DNA of 64,000 nucleotides, from contig NZ_CP020028.1 in NCBI RefSeq assembly GCF_002240415.1, forward strand, positions 1,885,501 to 1,949,500. Direction: 5' to 3'. Below the pieces are notes generated by a model. That model did not search any database and had not been told where the DNA came from. It saw only the letters and a list, made by a program, of their open reading frames with translations. Below, in pieces: positions 62,678 to 64,000 of the stretch. Position 1 is the stretch's first letter; the number at the start of each line of letters is the position of its first letter. Both the position numbers and the translations under genes were made by a program. The stretch comes from Paenibacillus kribbensis (GTDB taxonomy: Bacteria; Bacillota; Bacilli; Paenibacillales; Paenibacillaceae).

Positions 62678-64000
62678 ATGAGAATTATTCCTGAAATGCT
62701 TCGCGGAGGGTCGGCTTTGGCAGAAGATTATACACAGGGTACAGGGCGCGCACGCGATTTGTATGAGTACGATGTTCTGCATGCCGATGCATATGCCCAA
62801 CGGGCGAAGTGGCTGGATGAGACGGAGCATCTGCGATTAAGCCGTAAGGAAGTCGTAGCATGTCTTCGCATATACAATGAGCAATATAATTCGTATGAGG
62901 CAGTTCGGGCTTCATTGGATCGGCTGGAAAGTCCAGACGCTTTAGTCGTAGTTGGCGGACAACAGAGCGGACTGTTTACAGGTCCGATGTTGGTCATTTA
63001 CAAAGCGGTCACGATCATTAAGGCGGCCAGGGAAGCAGAGGAGAGGCTTGGACGTCCGGTTGTTCCCGTCTTTTGGATTGCTGGTGAAGATCATGACTGG
63101 GATGAGGTCAATCATACATACGTACTGGCGAATGATCCGCAAGCCATCAAAATCAAGCTGAAAAAGCAGCCTGAACGCCGTTCTTCGGTTAGTACCATTA
63201 AAGTGGATGCTGTAGAGTGGAAGCAGGCAATGGCGGATATAGAGCAAAGCTTGCCTGATTCAGAGCATAAGGCTGATATTTTGCGTATGATTGAGCACGG
63301 TTTGACCGATTCGTATGGACTAAGTGAGGCCTTTGCCAAGCTGCTGGGCCTTTTATTTGGCGACTATGGACTAGTACTGCTGGATTCAGCGGATCCTTCG
63401 CTGCGCAAGCTGGAAGCATCCGTTTTTCGTCAGTTGGTTCAGCACAATGATGAGCTGGAGCAGGCTTACCGGACGGCCGCTGCGCGAATCGTGGATTACG
63501 GCTATCATTTACAAGCGGATGTACACAAAGATGGCGCGAATCTTTTTTATATCCATGAAGATGAACGTTTGCTGCTTTTCAAGCAAGGCGGACTATTTAC
63601 GGATCGGCGCGGCCTGGTAGCCTTTACAAAGGAAGAACTGCTTGAGGAGATAGAAATACACCCGGAACGTTTTAGTAACAATGTACTAACCCGTCCTCTC
63701 ATGCAGGATTCATTGTTTCCGGTACTTGCATCTGTGCTGGGTCTAGGAGAAATTGCCTATTGGGCGATTACCCGAGACGCCTTCGGGGTTCTGAAGATGC
63801 AGATGCCGATACTGCTGCCCCGAATGTCCTTTACGCTGCTAGACCCGGGTGTAGAGAAGTATATGCTTAAGCACGAATTAACCTTTGGACGGGTTAGGGA
63901 CGGCCTTGAGGAGTCGAAGAAACAATGGCTTGCAGCCCAAGATCAGATTGGGATTCAGGATCAGTTTTCCGGGGTAAAAGAAGCCTTTGCCCGTCTATAC
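62678..64000 (+). CDS. bshC: Bacillithiol biosynthesis cysteine-adding enzyme BshC (3' end cut by window)
   Basis: BshC joins cysteine to glucosaminyl malate, the last step of bacillithiol synthesis. Only the first 441 codons are in the window. VVVGGQQSGLFTGPMLVIYKA and PVFWIAGEDHDWDEVNHTYV are family landmarks near residues 90-165. The gene has its own promoter and an AGGAGG start context, and continues past 64000. In Bacillus it usually follows the panE-like and DUF3397 genes; here the opp operon lies between. Confidence 0.95.
   Translation, partial: MRIIPEMLRGGSALAEDYTQGTGRARDLYEYDVLHADAYAQRAKWLDETEHLRLSRKEVVACLRIYNEQYNSYEAVRASLDRLESPDALVVVGGQQSGLFTGPMLVIYKAVTIIKAAREAEERLGRPVVPVFWIAGEDHDWDEVNHTYVLANDPQAIKIKLKKQPERRSSVSTIKVDAVEWKQAMADIEQSLPDSEHKADILRMIEHGLTDSYGLSEAFAKLLGLLFGDYGLVLLDSADPSLRKLEASVFRQLVQHNDELEQAYRTAAARIVDYGYHLQADVHKDGANLFYIHEDERLLLFKQGGLFTDRRGLVAFTKEELLEEIEIHPERFSNNVLTRPLMQDSLFPVLASVLGLGEIAYWAITRDAFGVLKMQMPILLPRMSFTLLDPGVEKYMLKHELTFGRVRDGLEESKKQWLAAQDQIGIQDQFSGVKEAFARLY

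Noticed and set aside
1..64000. Defence islands, prophage, IS elements, CRISPR arrays
   Set aside because: None seen: no transposase, integrase, phage structural, cas or restriction-type motifs in any of the genes, and no regularly spaced direct repeats.

Overview
The window looks like a chromosomal segment of a spore-forming, low-to-moderate GC Gram-positive bacterium, most probably Paenibacillus (polymyxa-like). The reasons are sporulation genes (yqfC, yqfD, rsfA, a CotD-type coat gene), a Bacillus-type class B RNase P RNA, a glycyl T-box leader, bacillithiol synthesis (bshC), a Bacillus-like gene order around era-recO-glyQS-dnaG-sigA, and strong AGGAGG-type ribosome binding sites with many GTG/TTG starts. 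I see no prophage, IS element, CRISPR array, rRNA or tRNA; most of the region is core genome.

Layout: 1-8670 holds DNA end-processing genes (addA, cut by the left edge, then sbcD-sbcC). 8671-12304 holds a three-way-junction RNA/terminator, a repeat-rich small protein, a MocR-type regulator, a HIT hydrolase, rpsU and yqeY. 12305-15637 is an NfeD protease-FloA flotillin operon behind a sigmaW-like promoter. 16016-17425 is an amino acid permease. 17743-25884 is the yqfC-yqfD-phoH-pgpH-ybeY-dgkA-era-yqzL-recO cluster, interrupted after era by a long structured inverted repeat. 25899-32937 is T-box-glyQ-glyS, yqxD, dnaG and sigA. 32970-35658 is a membrane protein, trmK and a Nif3-like gene. 35714-36607 is rnpB followed by two strong terminators and a second copy of the inverted repeat. 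36613-39425 is a divergent aminotransferase/MocR-regulator pair. 39514-44154 has a coat protein, a subtilase, YpuI, two small proteins and a lytic transglycosylase. 44308-46684 is the tRNA thiolation pair (cysteine desulfurase-thiI). 46758-48368 has two divergent TerC proteins. 49313-54041 has typA, an LCP cell-wall ligase, a cysteine-rich mini-gene and the PIN-PhoH gene. 54142-57667 has a coiled-coil exported protein, rsfA, a panE-like reductase and a DUF3397 protein. 57821-62555 is an oligopeptide ABC operon lacking oppD, and bshC runs off the right edge.

The most interesting non-coding signals are: (i) two copies of a roughly 175-205 bp imperfect palindrome, at 24652-24857 and 36433-36607, with conserved arms, two compensatory base-pair exchanges and an invariant GATC-GTAA-GATC mini-hairpin; (ii) a compact three-way junction with a perfect 10-bp closing helix and a T-tract at 8746-8840; (iii) a 34-codon cysteine-rich open frame between its own Shine-Dalgarno sequence and terminator (52409-52513); (iv) spaced TATAAC repeats between the MocR regulator and its divergent aminotransferase neighbour. 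Functions of coding genes are assigned from recognised family motifs and synteny read by eye; no database search was run.
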